Positions 1 to 12,708 of a stretch of DNA of 59,300 nt are shown here, in pieces (the stretch's first letter is position 1; each line of letters opens with the position of its first letter). The notes beneath the pieces are model-generated. The model did not search any database, was not told the origin of the DNA, and saw only the letters and a program-made list of their open reading frames with translations. Location: contig LSSL01000086.1 of NCBI GenBank assembly GCA_001953115.1, positions 1-59,300 on the forward strand. Direction: 5' to 3'. The stretch comes from Smittium mucronatum (lineage: Eukaryota > Kickxellomycota > Harpellomycetes > Harpellales > Legeriomycetaceae). Made by a program: the position numbers and the translations under genes.

Positions 1-245
1 TGTATTTCGTGTTCTGGACTGGTTTTGCTGGAAGAGTGCCCTTCTTCATGCTCTGAGCTGGCTTTACTAGAAGTGTGGTATTCATGGTCTGATTTTTTTT
101 CTTCAGAAGAGTGGTCTTCTTCATGTTCTGAACTGTATTTGCTAGAAGAATGGTGTATTTCGTGTTCTGGGCTGGTTTTGCTGGAAGAGTGGCCTTCTTC
201 ATGCTCTGAACTGGCTTTGCTAGAAGTGTGGTATTCATTTTCTGA
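1..245 (-). repeat. Coding tandem repeat, 153-bp period over 36-39-bp subunits
   Basis: On the plus strand the segment starting tgtatttcgtgttctgg at 1 recurs at 154 with few changes, giving a 153-bp period (51 codons). Inside each period are shorter units ending in the codons for Ser-x-Glu-His-Glu. The array continues past the left edge, so copy number is unknown. Confidence 0.8.
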
Positions 246-1565
246 ATTTTCTTTTCCAGAAGAGTTGCCTTCCCCATGTTCTGAACTGATTTCACTAGAA
301 GAATGGTTCACACCATGCTCCGCACTACTTATAGTCAAAGGATGACTGCTAGCTTGAGTGTGACTAATCCTGTGGGATGAATGATCAGTAGTCGATTTTA
401 CATTCCTTTTCTCTAAATTAATACGAGATTTTATATTAAAATTTTCTTGATAACAGCTACTTTTTATTTTTGATGTATGTTCACAATTTTTTTTGTCTTG
501 TTCAAAGGCAGCTTTTATTTGACTAGAAGGTAGGTCCATATTTTTTACTACAGCTGATGAACCTGGTATAGCGATGTTGTTAACATTAACACTGACTAAT
601 GGTGATAGGATTAAGTTTGAAGGGGTTTCAGCTGATTTTAAACTTTCTAATTTAGAAATTTGATTTCTCGACAATTCCTCAACGTTATATCTTTTAGCTA
701 CATCCCTGGTAACATATTTGGCATTAATCTTTTCAGCCATTTTAATTTTGTTAAGGTTTTTACTTTTTCTGTAAATTTCATAAGATTGAGCATTTTTTAC
801 ATGGTATTTATGAGGTTTGATATATTTTTTGGGATTATTAATGTATTTGGAGAAACCATTCTTATATTTTGATCCTTTTTTGTTGTTAACAACGGATTTT
901 ATGGGTGATTGTTTTTTTGATATATTATGTATAGGAGAAGAATATTTTTGGTAAAAAGAGTCATCAAACTCGTCTCGACTAGACAAATCATAAGAAGCAG
1001 CATTTTTAATTGAATTCAAAGAGTAAGCTTCATGGTTGGTTTCGTCATATGGAATGAATTTTGCATCGACTTTATTCGATCCCAATTGCTTTTTAGATAC
1101 AATGGCACTTTCTTCAGGCCCTAGATTCGCATTTGCTGAAATATCTATATTATTTGTATTTCATAACAGAAGGGGGGTGTATTCAAATAAATTAGTTAAA
1201 AGGGCAAGTAGTGTTATTTAATAATAAACGGGTAGACTATATTAAATATTAAAACCTAGTAAATTTCCTACCTTTAAATCCTTTCAGGGCTTCCCCGTTC
1301 TGAATACTGGATTGTTCTATATTTTAATGTTTTTGGGTAAAGTTTGGGTATTATTTGCTAAGCAATCTATCACTTTGTACTCTTAGAGCTAATAAATCCA
1401 CTTACCAGCCACATGTACGAATTTGCTTTCAAAGTCATCATTATTTGATGGCTCATTATTAATTCCATGTCTGAATTGTGCTCCAAAAAAATCATGGCTC
1501 TTGGCAACCAAAATTTCGGCCGACCCCAGAATAAAAACGGCCTGCAAGAAACTAGTAACTTTCAT
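1..1565 (-). CDS. Secreted Ser/His/Glu-rich repeat protein, three exons, 3' end outside the window
   Basis: I do not recognise the family. Reading the minus strand from the ATG at 1565, exon 1 (1406-1565) starts with a signal-peptide-like segment (MKVTSFLQAVFILGSAEILV) and ends at a GTAAGT donor. Exon 2 (1272-1316) and exon 3 (1135 to the window edge) join in matching phase 1, giving about 446 residues with no stop. The middle of exon 3 is Lys/Asn/Ser-rich. From about 315 down to 1 the protein becomes a run of 12-13-residue units of the type xHSSSKxSxEHE. The units form a higher-order 51-residue (153-bp) repeat: bases 1-92 resemble 154-245. Such a secreted His/Glu/Ser repeat could act in the wall, in adhesion or in metal binding, but that is inference. 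The splice sites are read by eye; exon 2 is the least certain. Confidence 0.6.
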
Positions 1566-1692
1566 TTCCTTGGTATTCGAACAAATTAAGCTATAAACTA
1601 TTTTTTTAGTAATAATTTCTCTGCACTATCACTTCAGAGCTTAATTTTAAGTTAACTTATAAATTATGCTTTAAAAATATTGATGATACCTC

Positions 1693-1706
1693 GGTTTATA
1701 TATATC
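1693..1706 (-). promoter_or_regulatory. Possible TATA box of the repeat-protein gene
   Basis: The minus strand reads TATATATAAACC about 130 bp upstream of the ATG at 1565. In AT-rich DNA this can occur by chance, so the call is weak. Confidence 0.25.
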
Positions 1707-1709
1707 AGA

Positions 1710-4700
1710 TTCATTCATTATATATAATTAATTTTTAAAAATATAAGTATTTAATCTCAAGAAAAAGGATGAAAATATGGACTTAGTCTAATAACATCTC
1801 TTTCTATCTATTAATAATCATAACTGCAGTATTTTTATATTTGTATAGCTGTTGAGGATTAACATTTTATTTATCGATTTCTTCACGTTTATACTTAAGG
1901 ATCCTTTAATAATTTCTGGTATATTCAATACAAGGACCAATGTGAAATTCTAGAATAATCAAATGGAAACAATCATTATTTTTAATATTAAAGTATAGAA
2001 ATTTTCTTTCGAAATGGAAATTTTTTCCAGTCGCCATGGATACAAATGCTTAACGAATCACATATTTCTGCTATAGTAAATATGGGTTATAAAGACTCAT
2101 TTCTTTAAAATAATATCCTTTTTCTTATTAAAAAGCTTTTCTTCTTTAGACATATGCATCAAGCATGTTTTAAATGGGGTTTAAATTTAATGAGTCTATT
2201 GGAGATTTTCGTTATCAAGAATAATACACGCTTTGTGCGCTATATATTTCGAAAATTAACACATCATCTTAAAAAAATAGTTTTTATTTGATTTGATTAG
2301 TGCCAGTTGTAAATGCTGTGTATGGGTCTCTACTTTAAGGGACAGGCTGTTTTTTAAAAAATATGCAAACTTTTCGAAAAATAGTGCATCCATTTCATAA
2401 TGAATCATTTGTGAAGATTCGGTTAATTTCAAGAATTGCAGATCTTATAAATATACCTGAAAAGCTTAAGTTTAACAAAAGATTATAAAAAATAATATTT
2501 GAGAACTTGGTTAGTTTTTTATTTTGATAATCAAAACTAGAAAATACCCCAATTAAATACTTGATCTATGATAGTTGTATAAACTTGGTATATATAAACC
2601 GATGATGTAAACTTTAAAAAAAACACGCTTAACATATTTATCCTCAAACCTTTGTAAACGATAAATGGTATGTTGCATATCGTGATTTAACAAATATTTA
2701 GAAAATTGTACTAGATATGTTTGTTTGTTAATGTTGGTTTTTGTTAATTATTTACCTTTTTGTTTTAAAAGCACATATTTTTTGAAAACTTCAAATATTT
2801 CATTCTTTCTTTCATACCCTCCATTTTATATTTGCTGATATTCATAAAAAACTAGTTATTATGATTATGACATAATCAGACAATCTCTTCAATGAATGCA
2901 CGGTTTAATTGGATGTACAATTCTTATCGCTTTTATTATATTCTATACTTATAACCACCATAAAATAAAATTTAAGGTTTTCTATGTCGATTTACATTCC
3001 TCGAATTTAGTTAATAAAATCATGATTTAAATTTTCTAATTAAAATCTTTTTTAAAAAAGGTTTCTAGGATCGAAATTAGTAAAAAAAATTATAATAATT
3101 TCGCTTAAAAATTAGCTTAAAAGAGTTTTGGGGCAAATGCATGGTCATTTACAGAATTAAATTTAGTAAAAGTATTTTAAATTAAAAAGCCAAGAAACTT
3201 TCATCATTATTGCCTCTTTCTAATAAAAAACCCCCATTATTTAATCCGATTACATTCCAATTAATAAAATATTAAGAAAGAAATCTCTTTTTCCTATGGT
3301 TTAAGAGATTATTTATTAAAAGATAAAGTCCATTTTAAATAACAAATAAAATTTATAATTCTTAATGAATAGCAACCCTGTATATAATATAATAATCTAA
3401 TATTGAACTATATTATAAAATAGCCCCGATTTTAGTTTTCCAGATAAAACATAATTGATTTTTCACAATGTGAGATATATTTGTGAAAAATATATCAAGC
3501 ATAAATTAAAACGATATTAACTTTTTTTTAATATCATTCTGAAATTCTTGTTATAAAATAAAAATGGCTGCTAAAAATTTCGTATTTTGGCATACCTTTT
3601 CTCAGACTTTTAAATTTGATTTAATTTCACGAAAAATTTAAAAGAAAATATGTATATTTATCATGATGCAAATTTAAAATTTTTGGAGCGGAAAAAAATA
3701 TAAAGACTCTTTATTTATTATCATTCATGATATTTTTCGCCTAGATTTAAAAATAAATACATCTGATATATTTTGTAAATGAGGAAGAAATTTTTATTGG
3801 TTGAAGATAGTCAATTATTTTTCAAAAGTATAAGAATAGAAATAAATTTTAACCTTTTTATTTTTCCAAAGATTCTGTTTCTTTTTTTTAGGATTATTGA
3901 TGAGATATGTTTGATTCTTCTCCTTGATATAGACATAGAAAATTTTAAAATTAACACCAGTGAAATAATCTCTTTCATGTAACCTCTTGGTATTTTTCGC
4001 TCAAATATATAATAAAATTAAATGGGAGCTTTATGCTTATGAAAATCTTGTCTTTATAAATCAAATTGTGTTTCGGTAGTTGTAAAATAATTCTATATAA
4101 TATTTATAAACTCTTTCAAAATAAGGATATATATCTATCATTTAAAAAATATTTAATGTTTATACCTTGATATTTAGAGAACTGTAAATTATTGTTAAAT
4201 TACTTGTATATAATTAAAACCCGCTTAAAATTCACAAATTAGAAATTAATATTTGGAAAAATCACAATACACTCAGATTGGAATGAGACTTTTAAAGGTG
4301 TTTAAAAAATATATAAGAATTTGTGTATTTAAAATTCTAATTTTCATAAAGCTATTCTATTGCTGAAAATATTATGATAATTTTAATGATATTACTATCT
4401 CTTGTAGTTTTAATTAAACTAGCTACGAATTTTTCAACTAAAATTAAAATTTAAAAATATGAAAATTTTATTAGATTTTGAACTAAAAAAATGAATTCGA
4501 TTATATTTATTGAAAAATAAATTAATAATAAAATAAATATGTATCAATATTATCATAGATATAATATCTTTAAAAGGATTTTCATGAAACTAGGATCATT
4601 TCATTTTTTAAGCAATTCTGATAAGTTTTTTTTACAAAAAATTAACAAAGGTTTACTTTAAAAAAATATGGCATAAATACGAATTAACATAAGAATATTT

Positions 4701-7700
4701 TATTAAAAAGATTATCTCAAAAATTAATAGGAGTATATTAAATTATTTTTATAATTATTCGGATTGAATTAAAATTTTACATTTTATCTGAAATAAATAA
4801 TATTTTTTATAAGATATATTTCATTCTGATAGAATAGTATTATGAACTATTATTTCTAATTTATCTATTTTTTCAGTTTTATTTTCTTCCATTTTTAATT
4901 TTATTTTTTTTATTGATATTTTCTTAAAATAATTCAAATATTAACCTTTTTCGCTACCCATAAATTCAAATTTTATTTCATAGAATGTTTATTCGTTTGA
5001 TCAATGTCTTGGAAAATCTTAATAAGGTATATAAGACATTCAATCTTTCTGGGATATTCATATATTTTTTCAGTTATAAATATTTATAGTACAAGATTTT
5101 TTATTAATAATGCCAAAATTATGTATCCCGCAATCATATCGATTATATTTTACTTTGAAACGATTATTTTTTTAAATAAAAATTTAACCCTTAAGCAGAA
5201 AAATAAATTTTAAAATCTAAATATGTCTTACCTTAAAAGTTGTAAGATTTAAAAAATACAAACTTTTTTCTTTTTTGTTTTAATTTTTAAAAACTAAATT
5301 TTGATTAAAGAGTTTATTAACTGTGTATCGTTGAATAGTTAAAATTAAATTACCCAGCCAGAATTTCCGACATCTATAATTTTTTTTAACATGGTCTTTA
5401 CAATTTATTAGTTTTGTGTGAAATATTTAAAAAAAGAATTGCCAAAATTCCTTCAAATGAAAATTTTTAAAAATTCAAAAAAAAAACTTTTGATAAATTT
5501 TCATATTAAATGCTCACTGCAATGATAAAATTACAATCCTATTTTTATTTCGGGATAATCTTATTTAAAAAATAACTCAATTTATTTTTAGACATGAGTT
5601 TTAACTATCTGATTCTTAGTATATTAGAAAAATATTCACGATATTATTATATTCTTTTCTTTACACTTTGAAGAAATTTTATATAGTTTCGATATTAATT
5701 TTGTTTTTTTTGTTAAATTTTGACTTTACCCATTGAATAATTTCATTTTCAACTTACAATTTAGGCCTATATGAATCCAATGGCTCACTTGATTTAATTT
5801 TTTTTCTTTTTTTTGGCTTATCTTTTATAATATTAAAATCAAACATTCTTATTTATTTTTTGTATAAGTTTAATGCAAAAAATCAAAATATTAGTATTTT
5901 TTCTTGAAATTTTTATTTTTTCGGGATTATTTTATTAATATAATGTTATAAATAAATAAATATAATTAAATAAATAAAAATCAAAAATGTGAAATTATTT
6001 ATTATATTTTTCAATAATATGATTCTAGATAAATTAAATTCTGGTCATCTTAAGGAAAACAGCTTAAAATTAGGGTATCAAAGGCCTGTTGAATCTGATT
6101 GATGCCATTTTTTTATACCCAATTTAGATTTTTAGTAAACTTTTGATTGTTATATCAATTATTTATTTATAAATTAACAAAGAAAAATCTAATATATATT
6201 TTTTATATCAACTCTTTTTATTTTTTTAATTGGATAGTGCTGATATAGATTTCAATCTTACATGATTTAATTTGATTGACTATTTACATTTTTTTTAAAT
6301 AATAATATATTAGCGTTTAGAGTCATTGTTTTTAGATGAAAATATGTTTAAATTTGAAGTTATTTTAGTTATTAAAGTTATTTAATTTGCTCTCGGTATG
6401 TAATTTAACTAAATTTAATTATATTTTTAGTTAAAATAGAGCTTTTCAAAAAAAGTATTTTTTTAGGTTAGCATATATTTGAGTGGATTTTCAAAGATAG
6501 GTCAAATTAGATTTTAAAGTCTTTTTAAGTCATATTAAAATTTTTTTTGTTTAGATAAGATGAATATTCATATTTAGATATATTTTTTTCTCATATAAAA
6601 TCAATTTTTTTAAAACCAAATATAATTTCTAAATGAAATTATGAAAAGAGGCCGAATGTAATTATCCGATATTCCTCGAATCACTAATAAATATCTATAC
6701 TGCAAATACTTCATTTATATAAGATCGGATATCAATAAAATAAAATAACTTTTTTTAGGTTCCTGAAATGCATTAAATTATTATTAATACATAAATTTTA
6801 TTCCATTAACGAATTTAAAGTTTGATCCAATCATAATACTCATTTTATATAATATTTACATTTTTTGAAAAAATATATACGATATTTTATATTTCCTTGA
6901 AAGTGTTAAATATAAGTTTTTCTATTAGCAACATTTTTATATAGCAAAATTTTAATTTTATTCTGCTTAGAATCGTTTTTATTATTAGTCAATTATTAGA
7001 AAATTATCGGTATTATTATTAAAATTGATAGCTTTAAGTGAATTTATTTTAAATTTATGAATTAATTCAGTATTTTAGTTAATTCAAAAAATAATATCTT
7101 TTAACACATTTATTTTTACCATAAATTATAAATATATATTTATATTTATAATCTAAAGCGTATAAATTCTCTCGTTTAAAATTAAAAGCAGATATTTTTT
7201 TTCAAAAATATTACAAAAATCAAAAAACTCAAGATATCTAATAAATCTATAAATTGAGTAAAAAATTTTCTTTTTATTTTATTTAATTTTTATAATGAAA
7301 AAATCTTTCATTGATTTGAAAACGAAATTAGGTATTTTTTGGTAATTTTTAATTAATTTTAGTATTTAAAATGTGATATTTCATATTTTTTAATTTCTAT
7401 TATATATATTGCTATATATATATATTTATATATTTTTAAATGATATTTTAATTAAGTAGAATTAGAATTTTTTTTCATTCACTTGTCAACGAACTCCTTT
7501 TAGTTCTTATATTTAAAATTTAAAATTATTGATTTTTAAAAAAAAAAAATTGGATGTTTCTAGATTAAAAAATGGATTTTAAAAATTATTTTAATAGGTC
7601 ATACCCGATTTATACATAATTTTATTAATTTTTTATTATTATTATATAGCTTCATTTAAAAACTGTATTAATTAATATTTAAATCTTATAAAAATATCAC

Positions 7701-9834
7701 TATTATTATTAATTAAAAATATCAAGAATAAAAATTTTATCTATCTTACATGAGCATCTTTACCAAAAATCTAAGATTATTTAGAGCTTTCTGTATAAAT
7801 AAGTGTCATAAAGCCTGTAAACTGTAATTTTATGTGTATTTTTTATGAAAAAAAAAAAAAAATTGATCAAAGGATTCTTACTAATAAAAATATTTATAAC
7901 TAAATTTCTGATATAATAGGAAATAACAACTAAAATAAAAATAAAAAAATCTAGAAATTACATTTAAGTATCATTATCACTAACAGCTGAGACAATATTA
8001 GTATTCTATATGAATATATGAGCAATTATAGAGCTCCTCGACATTTAAGTAAAACCCTCCTTATTATTTAATATTTCATTTAATCTAAATATCAAAAATT
8101 AATTATAATTTTTTCAATAGATGTTTAAATATCTGTCGAATATTATTAATTAGGCTAAAAAACTCGGAAATTTTTATTATAAATTTCAAAAATCTGAATA
8201 ATTTTTTAGGAATTTTTTTAGCTACTCTCTTTTCTTCTTACTTGTATAAAATATTCAAATCTATAAACTTTAAATTAAGTATCTCTATGGATAAATTATA
8301 AAAAAATAAGCCTTCCACTAATAATTTTCAGCAATTTTTCAAATAATTTTAGTTTATATATTTTTTTAATAGACCTTAAAGTTTTAACTAATTTTTTTGA
8401 ATCTTTTATCTTTTAAATATTTTTCCAATTTTGATTTATTCAGCTTTTTAATTTTTTCAGAGACCTCCGAAATATAAAAAATCTAGTTCTAAACTCTATA
8501 ATATAATATATTCTGGACTAAATAAAAAATTACACTATACAAATGATTATTCTTATCAAAGCCAATCATATTTCATACTAATGCATAATTAACTTATATT
8601 CTTGGTGTTTAAATAGAAATAATTAGAATATAATTTTTCTAAATTTAAATATCATATTTTATAGCTAGTTTGAATTACTGTAAACTGTTTTTTGTTTTTA
8701 TTTTGAGCACTTTTAGACTAATTTTAATGATTTGACCATGAAATTGGCATTATAAACTTATTTTAGCTGTTTTCCATACTTTTATAATCATATTAGTTAA
8801 TTGAAAATTTTATTTTGGTGAAATATGAAATTCAAAATAAAAAAATTTCAGAATTTCAGAATTTTTTTTAATAATTTTTCATATTAGAATGTCTAATCTA
8901 ATCATTTTGAACGGATTTTATTATTTATAATTGATTAATAATATAGTTGCCATCCTTTTCAATTTTTTTAAAAAAAAATTCCCAAAAATGAGTCCCTATT
9001 CAGATTGTATATATACTTCTTATAAATTTATATACCGAATGGGGAGAATAATCATTAAACATGATATTTTTAGAGAATAAAAATAGATAATATTTTTTTT
9101 ATTAATATTATTCATGATCCAAAAATATTAATCCAAAATATTAATGATCTGCCATTTCAAGACTTTGAAATTCAAAGGTTTTGTTTAAATGGCTTATTCC
9201 AAATACTAAGTCCCATTTCCTCGAATAAATTTATGATATCAGCTTCATAAAAATCAAAAATTGGTGAAATTTTTGGATGATTCAAGTTTCGGAATTTTTT
9301 TTTATATTATTTTAAATTTTAGTTAAATAAAATTATAATTGCATCAAAAATAGCACAATACTTGAAAAATGATTAAAAAAATTCGATGTTCTATTTTAAA
9401 AAATTGGTGATTAAAAAAGCATCATTAATACTCCTTAGTTTTGTCAAAAGATTTATTTTTATCTTTATATTATTAGTAGTTAATTTTTCATATTTTGGGC
9501 TTTAAATTGCCCTTATTTTGTGGTTTCATCTGCATTTAATTTTTATAAGTATGAAATTTAAATAATTTTTTTGGTTTAAGAAGGTAAGAAAAATGCTAAA
9601 AATAAATAGTGAATACTTTTTAAACACTATGATTAAGTCACCCTCAAGTAAGAAATATCTATTTATCAGAAAAACAATCATTATAAAAATCATATTAAAT
9701 TTACACCCACTAATTGGTTTTTTTTTGTATCGCAGAATTTTATTTTAAGATAACTACCTTAAAAATTATATAAAAAAAATATTAAAAAAAGCAAAAGACT
9801 TATAGAAAAGATTATTATAAAAACTAAAATAAGA
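1710..9834. other. AT-rich gene-free stretch
   Basis: Very AT-rich sequence with frequent A/T homopolymers and stops in every frame. Open frames here (for example 3779-3982 and 5004-5213) are short and made mainly of Ile, Lys, Phe and Asn, as expected from composition alone. I see no gene, RNA gene or clear repeat. Confidence 0.7.
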
Positions 9835-9837
9835 TCC

Positions 9838-9972
9838 TCTTCCCGACTACCGGATATTACCTATGGGGATAGGTTTCAATCTAACAAACTAAAGACCTCC
9901 TCCTGGAATTGCTTTAAATGGATGTATGACATCGGTTACATGCAGTCAACAGCTAAGCTCTTCATCAATAAT
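9838..9972 (-). repeat. Dispersed repeat family B, copy 1
   Basis: This higher-GC island aligns by eye with 58489-58634: both contain cctcctggaattgctt, then a TGAC-like word, then ggttaca, then a ctaagctctt-like word, at similar spacing. The layout resembles the LINE 3' tails elsewhere in the window (ctctgccg followed by aattggttcaag), so it may be a diverged LINE 3' end lying on the minus strand. The strand is inferred from that resemblance. Confidence 0.55.
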
Positions 9973-10004
9973 AATATTTCATTAAATATACATAGCTACT
10001 TTAC

Positions 10005-10058
10005 CCAACTCCTAGTGGGTATGGAGCCATTAGAGCAAAAGATGGGAGTGGGATGAAA
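10005..10058 (+). mobile_element. LINE 3'-end fragment (family A), plus orientation
   Basis: The words gtgggtatggag and gatgggagtgggatgaaa match the reverse complement of 33931-33990 almost exactly and resemble the 3' tails at 17723 and 54398. At 17723 the same tail follows a LINE-like reading frame. This is therefore most simply a short 5'-truncated insertion of that element. Confidence 0.6.
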
Positions 10059-10284
10059 TTAATTTATTATTATTTCTGTTTATTTTATTTTTATTTTAGT
10101 TTTATCTGGTATTTGAATATTATAAATTAATTTCCTTTTAAAAAAAATGAATATTCTGAGCTCCTAGTCGGAGCCTATTTCTAACAGAATTAATAAAATT
10201 AGGTACCTAACCAAACGTGGGCTTGATCGACATGGCTTTCCTACAAATATCTGTTATAATATGTGATCCTTCTGTATTTTAAAC

Positions 10285-10510
10285 GAGTTGCTTGTGCACT
10301 AAACGGTGTCTCAGTTGTGCTAAACGATCGGCTCCTCTTGTCCCGAAATTATATTCTTCTGAAATAGCTATCCTCCTAGTCGCTGTGGGTTTTCCCCACT
10401 ACTCCCAATCAATAATAGTACAACACTTTATGAAATTTTATTTTATTTTATTGAGAAAAGTAAAATGTTAAGCCCCTAAACCACGGAAAGTTATTTTACT
10501 CTTAGGGTTT
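10285..10510 (-). repeat. Dispersed repeat family C, copy 1
   Basis: The reverse complement starts AAACCCTAAGAGTAAAATAA, continues through GTGGTTTAGGGGCTTAA and a GTTGTACTATT-like word, and ends near TTTAGTGCACAAG. The same words occur in the same order at 59092-59300 and, more diverged, on the minus strand at 58735-58974. It lies beside a family B copy here, as it does at 58.5 kb. Similarity reaches across the short frames in the repeat, but I cannot name a protein. Confidence 0.7.
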
Positions 10511-12046
10511 CATATAGGCTTTATTTACTGTTTTTTGAGTATAATTCTAATTAATAGATTTATGATTAATGATTTTTTGCTAATTACTTATCTTAAAAAT
10601 GATCCCAAAATATTACTGGCTATATTCTGTTAATATAATAAAAATATATGTTAACTATTTTAATAAATTAAATTAATATATTATCAATAAAATCAAAAAA
10701 AAATCCCAATTTTCATTTACTCGTTTTAAAAAATATATTTGACCAAAATAAATAAATTGATATATATAAAAATGCCCTGTAGTTTTTACATCTTCTTGGA
10801 CCCAAAACCGTGAGTTATGAGTATAATATTGGGATAAGATTAAATTAATTGATTTTATTCAGAATATTTATATATTTTTTAAATTTATAAATTCTATAAC
10901 TAATAGAAATAAATCTAATTGACACCTTATCGATAAATTCAATTTATGCTGAAAATATATATATATATCGTGTTATTAGTATTTAATATAAGGTATAAAT
11001 ATCAAAATTCGAATCTTTATTCGAAAAAATAGTTTATTATTAGATCTAAGCTTTTTCTAAAAATAATAATTTTTTTCAAATACATGCGTTTTTTAAAAAA
11101 AATATAGGATTGTCATCTCTATCCAACGTGTATTTATGTATATTATAATCATTATTTTCAAAATTTTCAGGAAAAAATCTCAAATAGTTTTTTTATTTTT
11201 TTTAATTACCCGATTAATGCATTATTTATATACTGATTACACTATTTTAGGAGCCTAAAATACTCGATTTTTTTAAATTTTCCAAATTTTAAAAACATTT
11301 CACATCATTAAATTAGCGAAAATGAAAAAATGCATTTATTTTAGACTAAAATAGTTATAATATAAAATTTATGTTTATCTGAAAATGAACACAGCTTTCT
11401 ATAAAAGTCGGGTTTCTTATTTACATATTTTTGCAATAAATGTAACAAATAATTTGATTTATTGTATAACATATTACACACACAAATATTCTTTATTTTA
11501 AATCTTTAATATAGAAAATTAGAACTAAAAAAATATTTCCATTATTTTGATATTGATATTATTGTTAAGAAGGTGGGTGGATTTCTCAATTATATCCAAC
11601 TACAATATTTAGAGAAAAAAAAGATAAATTTACCCTGTTTAAGATAAGAATGAGCAAAAAAATAAATAAAATTTACTTAGCTAATCAATTTTCTCTCGAT
11701 TAAAAAAAAAGATATATTGTTTAAAGAAAAAAACCTTTGAACTTTTTAATAAAACCCCCTTTTTACGATAAAAACTTTCACCAAGTATCTAGTTATTATA
11801 TATTTAACCCCAAAAAATATCCCATTGTCATCATCATCATTTATTGATAAATTTTATTGAAACATTTTTAAAGCATAATATGATTTTTTAAACTCTTATT
11901 AATATCTATTATAATATTTTTAGTATAATTGGTGCGAATTAAACAAACCCCCCCCCCTCCCATCTTGAAAATGATTTTTTGAGATTTTTTTTACGAAATT
12001 GAAAAGCGATATAAAAAAAATATATGGATATTTAATGGTTGGCTGA
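10511..12046. other. AT-rich stretch, nothing recognised
   Basis: Very AT-rich with no plausible gene. It contains a 10-base C run at 11948-11957, which stands out against the AT background. Confidence 0.6.
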
Positions 12047-12708
12047 TAAAAAACGGCCAATTTGAATCAAAAAGCAAATAATTTGACTCAAAGCCTGTCA
12101 ATTTAGGAAAAAACAAAAAAAAATGATTCTAAGAGAATCAATTTAAGCGTAATAATATCGTATTGTTTTATTCACTATTTAAAACCTGTAAAAAACCCCA
12201 ATGCATATTTAGTCATCCTAAATAATATAAAATAGTTTTTTTTTATGTAATAAGGAAAATTCAACTTTATTTTTCATCGGTACACTATTTTTGACCTTAT
12301 TTGCTAATATGAGAGTTTTAATTTATAATCAAAATCTATTGCCATTGAAATAGAATATTTATTCCGATTTCATGAAATTTTTAACTTCATCGGCTAAAAA
12401 TAAAGATAAATATGGTTCTTGATATCTTTTAACCCGTTCAGATTCTATGTCACAAAATCAGACATTCGATTTTTGACGAATTTTCATAGGGCTATATAGC
12501 TTTTTAAAAAATAGAAAGATTAGACAGGATGGTTTTGTGTATATTTAAAAAAAATATCATGAATTTTAATTTTCGAAATTTACAGGTATGTAATAGTGAA
12601 AAAAACAATTTGATTTTTTTGCTCCTAAATTGATAAGTTAGGAATAAATTCGATTTTTTTTTGCCTAAATTGACTTTTTTTAAGTCAAATTGACCTTTTT
12701 TGACCTTT
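12047..12708. mobile_element. Palindromic non-autonomous element (TIR-bounded, MITE-like)
   Basis: The left arm (about 12047-12125) and the right arm (about 12600-12708) are inverted copies. The word CAATTTGAATCAAAAA at the left corresponds to CAATTTGACTTAAAAA in the reverse complement of the right arm. In both arms a GTCAATTTAGG word followed by A-runs comes next. The interior has no coding potential. No transposase or clear target-site duplication is visible, so the superfamily is unknown and the ends are approximate. Confidence 0.5.

Noticed and set aside
25..1221. Plus-strand reading frames at 25-345, 660-872 and 1036-1221
   Set aside because: They are antisense shadows of the spliced repeat-protein gene on the minus strand, which explains the whole segment with a signal peptide and consistent splice phases.
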